From: Methanococcus voltae PS
Lineage (GTDB): Archaea; AGJL01; Methanococci; Methanococcales; Methanococcaceae
NCBI RefSeq assembly: GCF_024807035.1
Contig: NZ_JANUCQ010000002.1
Location: forward strand, 248,001 to 312,000
Direction: 5' to 3'
DNA length: 64,000 bases
Positions 25,812 to 35,897 of this stretch are shown in pieces. Made by a program: the position numbers and the translations under genes. Every line of letters starts with the position of its first letter. Position 1 is the stretch's first letter. The notes under the pieces were generated by a model. It made no database searches, had not been told where the DNA came from, and saw nothing but the letters and a program-made list of their open reading frames with translations.

Positions 25812-27566
25812 TTATTTATATTTAATATTATATAATTTTTCCAGATTTTTCAAATGCCTAATTGTAAATCCATCTTTTAAATCATTATCTAAGAAATTTC
25901 TAAATTCCTCGGAGTTATAATACCAATAAATTGGGTCGTAATATGAATCTTTTTTAATTACTGGTTTTTTTAACTTATTATTTGTACTATCAATTACTCG
26001 ATTTTTAAATGCATGAAAATACTCCCCAAATCTACAAACTTGCGGTGAATGATAACAATTAACACCCCAACCGGATTTATTCAATTTTGCATATTTTGAA
26101 AATCTATCTCTTAAGTATTTTTTATAAAGTTCATGTTGAGTTTTTATATTATCATCAATTTTTATGGAAGTTTCAAACATTCTGTATGCAAAGAAAGGAT
26201 GAATAAACTCGGCAAAGCTCCTACTAGTTAAAGTACAATATAATACATGCCTATGCACTCTTGTTAGAAATTGAAAGTGAATATATATATCCATATAATT
26301 CTCATAATTTATTTCTTCTTTAATTTGATCAACTTCTCTTTCCACGATTTCGCGCAAATTTATTTCTTTAAAATCTCGATATTTTTCTTTTAAAGCTTTT
26401 TCTTTACCTGCACCTAAATTTTTCAAGATTCTTTTTACACAATCGTCTCTTGTTTTTATCTCGGCTGTTAAATCTCTTAAATAAACTACTTGTTCGAAGA
26501 TACTTTTGGCATCAAAATCCAACCTCAGATAAAAAGTACCTCCTAAAACTGCATCTCCTGCATAACCATTATATAAATATTTCACATTATTATCCAATAA
26601 CCAGTTTTTATAATTAACCATATTATGATATACTAGTGATTTTTCAAATCCTTCCGTTATATTATAATAATCTTCTACATTATTCAATATATCATTATGA
26701 TTTAATTCCATATTATATAATTTTTCAGAAATTCCGCTCAAATCTACTGCTTTTTTAGCGATTATCACATCTAAGCTATTTTTAGGACCCATATTTATTA
26801 ATTTAGGCTTTAAATTTAATCTTTCCATTTGTGCAAGTATATACCTTGAATCAAAACCCCCTGAAATCATTAAACCAATGTTTTTAGAATATTCGTTCAA
26901 TATCTTTTCCTGTGATTCGTCAAATATATCAAATATTTCTTTAAATTCGTTTTCTGTTATTGTCTCTTTTCTATATTTTTTTGAATAATCATAAGTATAA
27001 TATCTTGAAAATACGATATCATCCGACCCTAAATCAATTGTTATTTTTCTACCTTGTCTCAAATACATTATTTCCTTGTAGAATGTATAATCACCTATTA
27101 AATATCCTGATGAAGCGGAAAAATATTTTCCTACGCTATCTTCTGTCAATATCTTTTTAAGAGTTTTTAAACGTTCAATAATAGGTTTCATTTTTGAAGA
27201 AATTATAAATATATCATTATCATTGTAATAAAACATTGGCAACATTGCAAAAATATCATTATATATATCTATTGAATTTTCGTTAATATTTACGATATTA
27301 AAAGCACCATAATCTATATTATTTGTATCCGCGGGGTTAAAACGCTTTTCCTTAGGTAATATTTCCCCATTTAATATAGATAAGTTAATAGACTCTTTTG
27401 GATTCCTAACTATAGAATCATTTTTCCAGTCAAAATCGTAAAAAAATATAGAATATTTTTCAGAAATTTCTTCAAATGGATTATTTGGAACATATAATTT
27501 AAAATTTGGTTTAAAATTTTTAGGATTTTTTCCATCTTTAAAATATTCGAGATACAATTCAGACAT
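25812..27566 (-). CDS. Asparagine synthetase B-like ATP-dependent ligase without glutaminase cysteine
   Basis: A 584-residue protein. The synthetase domain has the PP-loop NIGLMISGGFDSRYILAQME with SGGFDS at 235-240, followed by NMGPKNSLDVIIAKKAVDLS and the loop YNGYAGDAVLGGTFYLR, so ATP-dependent adenylation of a carboxylate is likely. The N-terminal region resembles the class II glutaminase fold (YGAFNIVNINENSIDIYND) but there is no Cys at residue 2; it begins MSELYLEYF. Without it, glutamine cannot be the nitrogen donor, so ammonia or an amine such as an amino acid may be used. Homologues in glycan clusters are thought to amidate uronic acids. It lies between two glycosyltransferase genes on the same strand. 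Confidence 0.8.
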   Translation of the reverse strand: MSELYLEYFKDGKNPKNFKPNFKLYVPNNPFEEISEKYSIFFYDFDWKNDSIVRNPKESINLSILNGEILPKEKRFNPADTNNIDYGAFNIVNINENSIDIYNDIFAMLPMFYYNDNDIFIISSKMKPIIERLKTLKKILTEDSVGKYFSASSGYLIGDYTFYKEIMYLRQGRKITIDLGSDDIVFSRYYTYDYSKKYRKETITENEFKEIFDIFDESQEKILNEYSKNIGLMISGGFDSRYILAQMERLNLKPKLINMGPKNSLDVIIAKKAVDLSGISEKLYNMELNHNDILNNVEDYYNITEGFEKSLVYHNMVNYKNWLLDNNVKYLYNGYAGDAVLGGTFYLRLDFDAKSIFEQVVYLRDLTAEIKTRDDCVKRILKNLGAGKEKALKEKYRDFKEINLREIVEREVDQIKEEINYENYMDIYIHFQFLTRVHRHVLYCTLTSRSFAEFIHPFFAYRMFETSIKIDDNIKTQHELYKKYLRDRFSKYAKLNKSGWGVNCYHSPQVCRFGEYFHAFKNRVIDSTNNKLKKPVIKKDSYYDPIYWYYNSEEFRNFLDNDLKDGFTIRHLKNLEKLYNIKYK

Positions 27567-27652
27567 GTAATCACCCGATAATCTAATTAATATATTAATA
27601 ATAGTTTAGATATAAATTTAATTGTATGTATCACAAATATTATTAACATATA

Positions 27653-28780
27653 TTAATTTTTAAAACTATTGTACATTTTTAACAATTTTTCAACTTGTTT
27701 ATTCCACGTATAATTAGGATATGCTTTAACAGCATTTTCAGATAAAGTTTTATATAATTCTTTATCAGTTTTTAATTTTAAAATTGTTTCTTTTACAGAT
27801 TGTTCGTTAAATTGCACTGTTAAACCACAATTATTTGTTTTAACGACATTTGCCATGTAACTGCCTTCTATCACGATGATTGGAATTCCTAAACACATCG
27901 ATTCAAATAATTTATTAGGAACAGAAATCATATTATTTTGTATGGAAGGGTCATAAATTGCAAAATTTAAACTATAATCATTCATTTCTTCTAAAAGCTC
28001 CTTATGGGGTAATTCACCTAAAAATTTTAAATAATTGCTTTTTTCACATCTCTTTTTTATTTCATTTTCTAAAACGCCAATTCCTGCAATTGTCATTTTT
28101 ATATTTAATTCCTCGCAAATATCCATCATTTCTAAGATATACCGAGTTCTGGACAATACTCCACCGTAAAATACCATGAATTCTGATTTATCAGTTTTTA
28201 ACAAGATATTTGGAGAATTTATTGAGTTACTAACAATTGTTATCTTTTTAGAAACTTCAGGCATTCTTTTAGATAGTAAATCTCTAACGTATTCTGTAGT
28301 AACTATCAAAGTATCAGCATTTTTCATAAAGATACCATCTAGTTTTGAAATTATTTTAGACAAATTTGGATTATTTTTTTCAACAAAACTCTCGTACAAG
28401 TCGTGAACATCATAAACCCATTTTATGCGTTTATTTGTATCTTTACTTTTTATACCTTGTTTCTTTAAAATATATCCTAAAAAAGCAGTGTCAAAATCAT
28501 GTGTATGTATTGCGTCAAAATCCAATTTCTTAATTATTTTATAAGCTTTTTTATAGAAAATAGGCAATGTTTTTATAAATTCCTTCATATTTCCGTAAGA
28601 TGCCCTAACAGGAACCCTTATAATATTTATACCTTCTTTTGTAGTTTCAGAGGGATTTTTGCATTCTCTATCCCATGCAACAATTGTTATATCGTGTCCC
28701 GCTTCAATTAAGGCTTTTGCTTCTTTCAATATTCTAGGGTCGTTGGTTACCGGGTTTGTTGCAGTCATTAATATTTTCAT
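27653..28780 (-). CDS. Glycosyltransferase family 4-like
   Basis: A 375-residue GT-B enzyme. The N-terminal acceptor domain has MKILMTATNPVTNDPRILKE and IHTHDFDTAFLGYILKK (the HTHD segment is common in GT4), and the C-terminal donor domain has FMVFYGGVLSRTRYILEMMD, EFLGELPHKELLEEM-like sequence (LGELPHKELLEEMND) and SVPNKLFESMCLGIPIIVIE, which contains the GT4 NKxxExxxxGxP donor motif. It is the first gene of the minus-strand glycan run, so the promoter for that run should lie in 28781-29046. The acceptor and donor are unknown. Confidence 0.88.
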   Translation of the reverse strand: MKILMTATNPVTNDPRILKEAKALIEAGHDITIVAWDRECKNPSETTKEGINIIRVPVRASYGNMKEFIKTLPIFYKKAYKIIKKLDFDAIHTHDFDTAFLGYILKKQGIKSKDTNKRIKWVYDVHDLYESFVEKNNPNLSKIISKLDGIFMKNADTLIVTTEYVRDLLSKRMPEVSKKITIVSNSINSPNILLKTDKSEFMVFYGGVLSRTRYILEMMDICEELNIKMTIAGIGVLENEIKKRCEKSNYLKFLGELPHKELLEEMNDYSLNFAIYDPSIQNNMISVPNKLFESMCLGIPIIVIEGSYMANVVKTNNCGLTVQFNEQSVKETILKLKTDKELYKTLSENAVKAYPNYTWNKQVEKLLKMYNSFKN

Positions 28781-29046
28781 AATTTCATTCCTTAATAGCT
28801 TAAATACTCATAATATATGCAGTATGCTAGTTTATATCATAATAATTTATTACTTTAAGATATTAATAAGTATTGTTTTAAATTTAAAGGTAAATTAAAA
28901 ATGAATATTAAAAGTAATATAAAAATTAAAAATCAGTATTTATTTAAATAAAGATACAATATAATTGATAAGCACAAATTAGAATAATTTTATTTTATAG
29001 AAGATTTTAAATTTATAATTTAAATTAGTTATTGGAAATGATAATA

Positions 29047-31647
29047 ATGAATAAAGAACTTTTAATGAACGTTTTATCTAAAAATGGAATAGAAAACCTT
29101 CGACCACCTCAAGAAAAAGTATTAAAAGAAGGAATACTTGAAAAGGATAAAAACTTTATAATTAGCATACCTACGGCTTCTGGAAAAACGCTTATAGGGG
29201 AAATGGCGTTTATAAATCATGTATTACAACCTTCAAAATCCCAAAATAACAATGAAACTGGTGATTTAGAATTTTTACCAAGTGGGAAGAAAGCACTATT
29301 TATCGTACCACTTAAAGCACTCGCTACAGAAAAATTTGACGAATTTAGGGAAAAATATAACAAATTTGGTTTAAAAATAGGTATTTCAATTGGTGATTAC
29401 GATAGTAAGGAAAATTTATCAAGATACGACATTATAATTATGACATCTGAAAAACTCGATAGCCTTATGAGGAAAAAGAATACAACATGGTTAAATGATG
29501 TTTCAGTAGTTATAATAGATGAAATACATCTTTTGGGTGATAAAGAACGAGGGGGAACTTTAGAAATAGTTTTGACAAAATTAAAAATGTTACCCATTCA
29601 AATAATAGGTTTATCTGCCACTATTGGTAATTCTGAAGAACTTGCAACCTGGTTAAATGCAAAGCTCGTGGTTGATACGTGGAGACCCGTAGAACTTAAA
29701 AAAGGACTTTATCATCCCGATGAAAATAAAGTAGATTTCTATAAAATTGAAGACTATAAGGTAGTTATTTGTGAAAATGGTAAAAACAAAGAATGTAAGA
29801 ATTTAAAGAATTATGGTAGTTCCAAAAGTGAAATATCAAATTTAATATTAGATTGTATAAAAAGTAGCGGTTCTTGCCTAGTATTTTGTAGTTCAAAACG
29901 TAATGCAGTTTCTGAAGCTAAAAAGAACGACCTTACAAAATATTTAAAGGAAACAGAAAAGGAAGAATTAGCAGAAATTAGCTCGGAAATCTTAAATATT
30001 CTTGAAAAACCATCTAAAACCTGTGAACAGCTTTCAGAATGTGTTAAAAAAGGAGTTGCTTTTCACCATGCAGGTTTAGCAATGAAACAGCGTAAGTTGG
30101 TTGAAGATGCGTTTAGAAAACGGCTTATAAAAGTTATTTGCTGTACTCCAACACTTTCAGCAGGTTTAAATTTACCTTGTAGACGTGCAATAATTAGAGA
30201 TACTAAGCGTTTTGATGGAACCGGGTTTTCAAATATTCCCAACATGGAAATACAGCAATGTATAGGGCGTGCAGGACGTCCTGGACTTGACCCATACGGT
30301 GAAGGTATTATAGTAGTTAAAAAGTCCTCAGAAGTTGGAGATAACCTTTATATGTTGAGGGGAAAACCTGAAGAGATATATTCTAATATATCTAATAAAA
30401 AAACACTTCGTATATTCATACTTGGAAGCATATTCTCGGGAGAAATTGTTTCATTTTACCAATTAAAACAATTTATGAAAAATACGTTTTATGCCGTCCA
30501 ATATGGGGATTATGAGAAAATTGTAGAAGATATAAAAGATGAAGTAATATTTTTAATGGAAAATGGATTTATAGAATACGGTTTTGAGTTTGATAATAAT
30601 TTAAAGACAGACTATAAAGTTGAAAAAGAAGAAAAAATTTTAAACTACGTTAAATATTCTAATGAAGAATTAAAACCTAGTGCATATAGTATAAATAATA
30701 TATCCTTTGATGAAAATGGAAATTTAATATTGGGCAATTCTAAAAGTGCTAAAAACGTAAACGTTAAAAATACTAAAAATGAAAAAAAGGGTAAAAAATA
30801 TAATTACGAAGAATATGAGCTTATAAAAGATAAAAGTACTACATTTAAATCTACAAAATTGGGTAATGTTACTGCACAACAATATATCGACCCATTAAGT
30901 GCTAAAAATATTTCTGAAGGTATCCTATCAATTTCTAAGGACAAAATTGATATTAACGACCCTAGAAGTATTTCCGATGTTGAAAAACGAATGTTATATT
31001 TTATGTGCAAATCTACAGAATTGAGACCACTATTAAGAGTAAATAAGTACGAATATGAAGATTTAGTTGGAGAAATGATGGCTTTTGATTTTAATGATTG
31101 TGAAGAGTACGACAATATCTGTACATACAAAACCTCAAAAATGATTAGAGAATGGATAAACGAAGCATCAGAAACAGATATTTTTGAGAAATACAAAGTA
31201 GAAGCAGGTATTTTAAATTATAAAATTGAGCAAATTAAATGGATTTCTCATGCCACGCGTGAAATATTTAGGGCTTTAGAGATGTCGGGAACTTTTGAAG
31301 AATTTAACTGCGACACAAGTATAAAAACGTTTATTAAGAAAACCATAGAAGATTTACAGTTACGTATTGAATATGGTGCAAAATCCGATTTAGTAGAATT
31401 ATTAGGTGTAAAAAACCTAGGTAGAGTAAGAGCTAGAAAACTTTACAACTCCGATATAAAAACTATAGCAGATATTGCCACCAAAAAAGAGCTTGTTGTT
31501 AAATCTATTGGTAAAATAGCATACAAAGTGTTTGAAGAGTTAAAAATCCCATATGATGACATAATTATTGACAACAAAGATATAAAAATATCTAGTTTAG
31601 ATAAAAAACCTAAAAAAATTCAAAAAACTTTAGATAATTTCTTTTAA
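29047..31647 (+). CDS. hel308: ATP-dependent DNA helicase Hel308
   Basis: Superfamily 2, 3'-5' helicase that unwinds lagging strands at stalled forks. Seen: Q-like NLRPPQEKVL, Walker A IPTASGKTLIGEMA, Walker B/motif II VVIIDEIHLLGD, motif III GLSATIGN, motif V TLSAGLNLPCRRAII, motif VI QCIGRAGRPGLDPYGEG, and a C-terminal HhH LLGVKNLGRVRARKLYN. At about 866 residues it is longer than most homologues; extra charged sequence lies around residues 514-604. The last residues QKTLDNFF match the PCNA-interacting box Q-x-x-L-x-x-F-F. I set the start at the ATG after ATGATAATA (29047); ATG 29038 and TTG 29032 are in frame upstream. It is unrelated to the flanking glycan genes. Confidence 0.92.
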   Translation: MNKELLMNVLSKNGIENLRPPQEKVLKEGILEKDKNFIISIPTASGKTLIGEMAFINHVLQPSKSQNNNETGDLEFLPSGKKALFIVPLKALATEKFDEFREKYNKFGLKIGISIGDYDSKENLSRYDIIIMTSEKLDSLMRKKNTTWLNDVSVVIIDEIHLLGDKERGGTLEIVLTKLKMLPIQIIGLSATIGNSEELATWLNAKLVVDTWRPVELKKGLYHPDENKVDFYKIEDYKVVICENGKNKECKNLKNYGSSKSEISNLILDCIKSSGSCLVFCSSKRNAVSEAKKNDLTKYLKETEKEELAEISSEILNILEKPSKTCEQLSECVKKGVAFHHAGLAMKQRKLVEDAFRKRLIKVICCTPTLSAGLNLPCRRAIIRDTKRFDGTGFSNIPNMEIQQCIGRAGRPGLDPYGEGIIVVKKSSEVGDNLYMLRGKPEEIYSNISNKKTLRIFILGSIFSGEIVSFYQLKQFMKNTFYAVQYGDYEKIVEDIKDEVIFLMENGFIEYGFEFDNNLKTDYKVEKEEKILNYVKYSNEELKPSAYSINNISFDENGNLILGNSKSAKNVNVKNTKNEKKGKKYNYEEYELIKDKSTTFKSTKLGNVTAQQYIDPLSAKNISEGILSISKDKIDINDPRSISDVEKRMLYFMCKSTELRPLLRVNKYEYEDLVGEMMAFDFNDCEEYDNICTYKTSKMIREWINEASETDIFEKYKVEAGILNYKIEQIKWISHATREIFRALEMSGTFEEFNCDTSIKTFIKKTIEDLQLRIEYGAKSDLVELLGVKNLGRVRARKLYNSDIKTIADIATKKELVVKSIGKIAYKVFEELKIPYDDIIIDNKDIKISSLDKKPKKIQKTLDNFF

Positions 31648-31814
31648 ATTTAGTTTTTTAATTATTTTTCTAATTATTTTTTAATTATTTCTAAGTATAT
31701 TACAATATCTCTTGTAATTTTTAAAAAAGCTGGAATTTCAGTTATTAAATTAGATTAAATAGAATATTTAATATATTAGAGATTATCATAAATTATTAAA
31801 TATTTAGATTAAAA

Positions 31815-31826
31815 GTTTTATATAAC
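31815..31826 (+). promoter_or_regulatory. Candidate box A of the flippase operon
   Basis: GTTTTATATAAC lies 46 bp before the TTG start of the flippase gene, a near-ideal methanococcal TATA element with a start expected near 31848. Confidence 0.5.
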
Positions 31827-31871
31827 ATATATAAACTAATCAATTAAGATAGGAATATAAAAAGGGATATT

Positions 31872-33380
31872 TTGAGTTACAAACAAAAAGCTTTTGAAGG
31901 AATCAGCTGGAATTTTATGCTAAGAGTTTTAGCAGGACCTATCGGATATGGGGTAAGGATGCTATATGCAAATTACTTACCTAAAACAGAGGTAGGTTTA
32001 TTTTATGCAATGTTGGACTTACTTAGTATTTTGGCTGTATTCCGAGGTTTAGGAGTATCATATTCCTTATCTGTATTTATACCAAAATTTAAAGCAAAAA
32101 ACGATTACAAATCTATTAAATCTTCTGTAAACTTTGTATTTTTATTTCAAACGGCATTTATGCTATTAATGGTAGCTTTGTTATTATTATTAAGCCCATA
32201 TGTAGTTAATAATTATTTAAATAGTACTGGGCAGTATACGAGTAATTTGTTGATTGCTTTTGACGCATTTATGATAATGGTTGTTGGATATTTCTTCTTT
32301 GATGGACTATTAACCATAATTCGCAATATATTAACAGGATTTCAAAAACAAAAATATTTGGCAACGATAATTCCTTCAAATATAACAAGTATATTTTTAA
32401 TATCGGTAATTTTATTGATTTTAGGAGTAAATAACGTATTTGTACCTGTAATCGCCTATTCAATTGTTCCTATATTATTGATAATCATATACGGGTATTT
32501 GATATTCAAAAAAGTATATCCCGAATATTTTAGTACGAAATCAAAAATATCTAAAGATTTATCGTCCCAATTATTAAAATTTGGAGTACCATTAACTTTA
32601 AACTCTGCAACTTCGGTAATTTTAACATGTATCGATGGTGTATTTTTAACAATATTTACTGGATTGATAGCAGTTGCAGAATACCGTAACGTTGCGACAC
32701 CCACAGTTACATTGCTTAATATGGCAGTTGGCTCAATATCTGTTGTATTATTACCTATAATATCTGAATTGTGGACACTGGGTAAATTAAAAGAGTTAAA
32801 TTATGCAATTACAAATGTATTTAAATATTTGATGGCTATGACATTGCCATTAATTATTTTTTTGAGTTATTATACCTCAGAATTTATAACGGTGTTCTTT
32901 AACTCTAGTTATTTACCAGTAGCAGATGCAGTGAGAGTCTTAATGGCAAGTACATTATTTTCGTCCGTTAATGCCATATGTTTTACCATATTAATGGGTG
33001 TAGGAAAACCCCAAATAGTTACTAAATTTTTGTACATCGGAGTCTTGGTAAATGTCATATTAAACTTTTTACTCGTACCCCCATTTGGAAGTCTAGGGGC
33101 TTCGATTACTACATTAATTAGTTATATGATTATTCAGGTATTAATTGGAAAATACATTAAAAAGAATATGAAATTAGAAATTAAATACAAAGAATCGTTT
33201 AAATTAATTATTATAGGACTTTTAAGTTTAATACCTGGAATATTATTGAATAATTTTATATCGTTAGATTTATGGAAATTATTGGCTGGTTCAATAGTAT
33301 ATTTAGTAACTTATTTGATGATGGTATTTGGATTAAAAATTATAGATATTGAAGAAATTATTTCGCTTGTAAAAAAATAA
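31872..33380 (+). CDS. Polysaccharide/oligosaccharide flippase (MatE/Wzx-like)
   Basis: A 502-residue integral membrane protein of the polysaccharide biosynthesis (MOP superfamily) exporters. About 12-14 hydrophobic segments are visible, including an N-terminal FEGISWNFMLRVLAGPIGYG and the conserved NSATSVILTCIDGVFL and YFFFDGLLTIIRNIL. It probably moves the lipid-linked glycan across the cytoplasmic membrane. The TTG start is preceded by GGGATATT, a plausible binding site, and by a box A. The next gene, an oxidoreductase of the diacetamido-uronate pathway, follows within 136 bp on the same strand. Confidence 0.85.
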   Translation: MSYKQKAFEGISWNFMLRVLAGPIGYGVRMLYANYLPKTEVGLFYAMLDLLSILAVFRGLGVSYSLSVFIPKFKAKNDYKSIKSSVNFVFLFQTAFMLLMVALLLLLSPYVVNNYLNSTGQYTSNLLIAFDAFMIMVVGYFFFDGLLTIIRNILTGFQKQKYLATIIPSNITSIFLISVILLILGVNNVFVPVIAYSIVPILLIIIYGYLIFKKVYPEYFSTKSKISKDLSSQLLKFGVPLTLNSATSVILTCIDGVFLTIFTGLIAVAEYRNVATPTVTLLNMAVGSISVVLLPIISELWTLGKLKELNYAITNVFKYLMAMTLPLIIFLSYYTSEFITVFFNSSYLPVADAVRVLMASTLFSSVNAICFTILMGVGKPQIVTKFLYIGVLVNVILNFLLVPPFGSLGASITTLISYMIIQVLIGKYIKKNMKLEIKYKESFKLIIIGLLSLIPGILLNNFISLDLWKLLAGSIVYLVTYLMMVFGLKIIDIEEIISLVKK

Positions 33381-33515
33381 ATAGAATATTATTTATTATA
33401 AATTAAATAACTTAAATAACTTAAATAAATTACATCATATACGTTAAAATAAAAAAGATTGTAATATAATTATACAAATAGATAATAATATGGAATAATG
33501 TTAATAGGTGATAAT

Positions 33516-34448
33516 ATGTTAAAAGTTGGTGTTATTGGCGTTGGAATGATGGGTTACAACCACGTTCGAATTTATAAAGAATTAGAAAAAAGTAAAGAAA
33601 AAGATATAAAACTAGTAGGCGTTTCAGATACTAATGAGGAAAGAGTTAACGAAATAGCAAAAGAATTCGATACAAAGGCTTTCACCGATTACAAGGAGCT
33701 TATAAACGAAGGCGTTGACCTTGTTAGTATTGTTGTACCTACGTTCTTACATAAAAAAATTGCAAGTGAATTTATAGAAGCTGGCGTTAATGTACTTGTG
33801 GAAAAACCTATTGCAGATAGCATCGAAAATGCAAAGGAACTTATAGCGCTTGCTAAGAAAAATAACGTTAAATTAGCGGTTGGGCACGTTGAAAGGTTTA
33901 ATCCTGCGATATTAGAACTTAAAAAACATATTGAAAAGGGAGTCTTGGGCGATATCGTTACGATGACTGCCAAGAGGGTTGGACCTATGACTTCACGTAT
34001 CACTGACGTAGGAGTTATTCTTGACCTTTCAGTTCATGATATTGACGCTATGCACTTTTTATGTGGTTCAAAAGTAAAAGACGTTTACGCAAAAGCTAAA
34101 AATGTAAAACACCCTTCCGATGCTGAGGATTATGCGCTTATTATTGCAAGTTTTGAAAACAATGTTGATGGAATTATTGAAACTAATAGACTTACACCGC
34201 ACAAAACCAGAAGTTTGAGCGTTATTGGAACTGAAGGGATAGCTTATTTAGACTATATTGACCAATCTCTGACAATATATGATAATGAATGGGTTAAAAA
34301 AGCTAAAATAGAGCATTCAGAACCACTTAAAAACGAACTACTGAATGTTATTGAAAGTGTCGAAAATGATGTAAAACCGCTAGTATGTGGTGAAGATGGC
34401 CTTCATGCTTTAGAAGTTGCCCTTAAGGCTTTAAAGAGTTCAAAATAA
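33516..34448 (+). CDS. Gfo/Idh/MocA oxidoreductase (WlbA/WbpB-type)
   Basis: A 310-residue NAD(P)-dependent sugar oxidoreductase. The Rossmann loop [20 protein letters not shown] is at the start; the catalytic-type motif [17 protein letters not shown] (EKP) is near residue 93; and the helix [15 protein letters not shown] is near 122. This family includes WlbA/WbpB, which oxidises C3 of UDP-GlcNAcA before transamination. I set the start at the ATG after AGGTGATAAT, six codons downstream of the longest frame. It lies 136 bp after the flippase and 90 bp before a UDP-sugar dehydrogenase, which would produce its substrate. The matching aminotransferase is not in the window. Confidence 0.87.
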   Translation: MLKVGVIGVGMMGYNHVRIYKELEKSKEKDIKLVGVSDTNEERVNEIAKEFDTKAFTDYKELINEGVDLVSIVVPTFLHKKIASEFIEAGVNVLVEKPIADSIENAKELIALAKKNNVKLAVGHVERFNPAILELKKHIEKGVLGDIVTMTAKRVGPMTSRITDVGVILDLSVHDIDAMHFLCGSKVKDVYAKAKNVKHPSDAEDYALIIASFENNVDGIIETNRLTPHKTRSLSVIGTEGIAYLDYIDQSLTIYDNEWVKKAKIEHSEPLKNELLNVIESVENDVKPLVCGEDGLHALEVALKALKSSK

Positions 34449-34538
34449 TAAAAGGATAAAAAAATATAATTAAAAATAATAATAAAAGGATAAACTAACA
34501 ATATATTTAACAATAACGATAACGATAAAGGTAATAAA

Positions 34539-35897
34539 ATGAGTATGTTAAATTTATCAAAAGAAGAATTTAAAAATAAATTTAAAAACGGTGAAATAAC
34601 TGTTGCAGTTTATGGTCAAGGTAAAATGGGTTTGCCTCTTGCAAATGTCTTTTCAGAAGCTGGCGTTAATGTAATAGGTGTCGATATTTGCGAAGAAGTT
34701 GTTCAAAACTTGAATAAAGGTATAAACCATATTACAGAAGAACCATTTTTAAGTGAATTGGTGGCTAAAAACGTTAAAAATGGAACTTATACTGCCACGA
34801 CCGATGGAAAACTTGCCGCTGAAAAAGCCGACATTATGATTATACTTGTTCCTACCCTGACTGATGAAAAAGGCAATATTAAACTTGAACCTGTTTATAA
34901 TGTTGCTGAAATAATAGCTAGTGGATTAAAAGAAGGTAATATAGTTATTACAGAAGCTACAATGCCCCCTTCTACAACCGAAAGTCTTATACCAATTTTA
35001 GAAAAGAATGGTTTAAAGTTAAATGATGGTGATTTTGGACTTGCGCATGCTCCCGAAAGGACTATGACAGGTACTGCACTTAGAGATATTAAAGGTCAAT
35101 ACCCCAAAATTATAGGTGCTAATGATTCAAAAACACTTGAAATATTAAGTGGAATGTATGAAACTATAAATAGCGCAGGTATTGTGCCAATTAGTAGCAT
35201 TAAAGGAGCTGAAGCCGTTAAAGTATTTGAAGGCGTTTATAGGGATGTTAATATCGGGTTAGCTAACGAATTAGCACTTTGGTGTGAAGAGCATGATGTT
35301 GAAGCTCTAGAAGTATTCGAATCAGCTAATACACAACCTTATTGTCATATCCACACACCCGGTGCGGGTGTTGGAGGTCATTGTATACCTGTCTATCCGT
35401 GGTTTGTAATCAACTCTTCAAAAGAATTCAATCCACGAATTACTAAAACTGCAAGAGAATTAAATGATTATATGGCGCATCACATGGTTGAATTAACCAT
35501 TAAAGGTCTTAATAGCTTTGAAAAGTCACTTAAAAATGCCAAAATTCTTGTATTAGGGCTTACCTTTAGAGGGGGCGTTAAGGAATTTATGAAGAGCGCT
35601 GCCATTCCAATAATTTCTGAACTCAACAGTTGGGACGCAGACGTTTATACCTTCGACCCATTGTGTAATGAGGAAGATGCAGAAAGATTTGGTGCAAAAT
35701 GGACTGAATTAGAGGCTCATATGTGGGATGCAGTTATTATAACATCTGACCATGCAGAATTCAAAAATATGAACTTAGGAGATTTAAAAAATAATATGAG
35801 CGTTCCATTAATTGTCGATGGTAGAAATATAATTGACCCAGTTGTTGCACGTGAAAAAGGATTTAAATATTTGAGTGCAGGTAATTTTAAATTATAA
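34539..35897 (+). CDS. UDP-sugar 6-dehydrogenase (UDP-GlcNAc/ManNAc type)
   Basis: A 452-residue nucleotide-sugar dehydrogenase that oxidises C6 to a carboxylate with two NAD. Seen: the Rossmann start VAVYGQGKMGLPLANVFSEA near residue 22, ILVPTLTDEKGNI, GLAHAPERTMTGTAL, the central helix EAVKVFEGVYRDVNIGLANE, and the catalytic cysteine in GVGGHCIPVYPWF (Cys near residue 285). C-terminal ILVLGLTFRGGVKE is the UDP-binding domain start. Both UDP-ManNAc dehydrogenase (WecC) and UDP-GlcNAc dehydrogenase (WbpA) are possible; genome context with the Gfo/Idh and acetyltransferase favours the diacetamido-uronate pathway, but the ManNAcA branch is equally needed in Methanococcus N-glycans. Start preceded by AAAGGTAATAA. 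Confidence 0.88.
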   Translation: MSMLNLSKEEFKNKFKNGEITVAVYGQGKMGLPLANVFSEAGVNVIGVDICEEVVQNLNKGINHITEEPFLSELVAKNVKNGTYTATTDGKLAAEKADIMIILVPTLTDEKGNIKLEPVYNVAEIIASGLKEGNIVITEATMPPSTTESLIPILEKNGLKLNDGDFGLAHAPERTMTGTALRDIKGQYPKIIGANDSKTLEILSGMYETINSAGIVPISSIKGAEAVKVFEGVYRDVNIGLANELALWCEEHDVEALEVFESANTQPYCHIHTPGAGVGGHCIPVYPWFVINSSKEFNPRITKTARELNDYMAHHMVELTIKGLNSFEKSLKNAKILVLGLTFRGGVKEFMKSAAIPIISELNSWDADVYTFDPLCNEEDAERFGAKWTELEAHMWDAVIITSDHAEFKNMNLGDLKNNMSVPLIVDGRNIIDPVVAREKGFKYLSAGNFKL

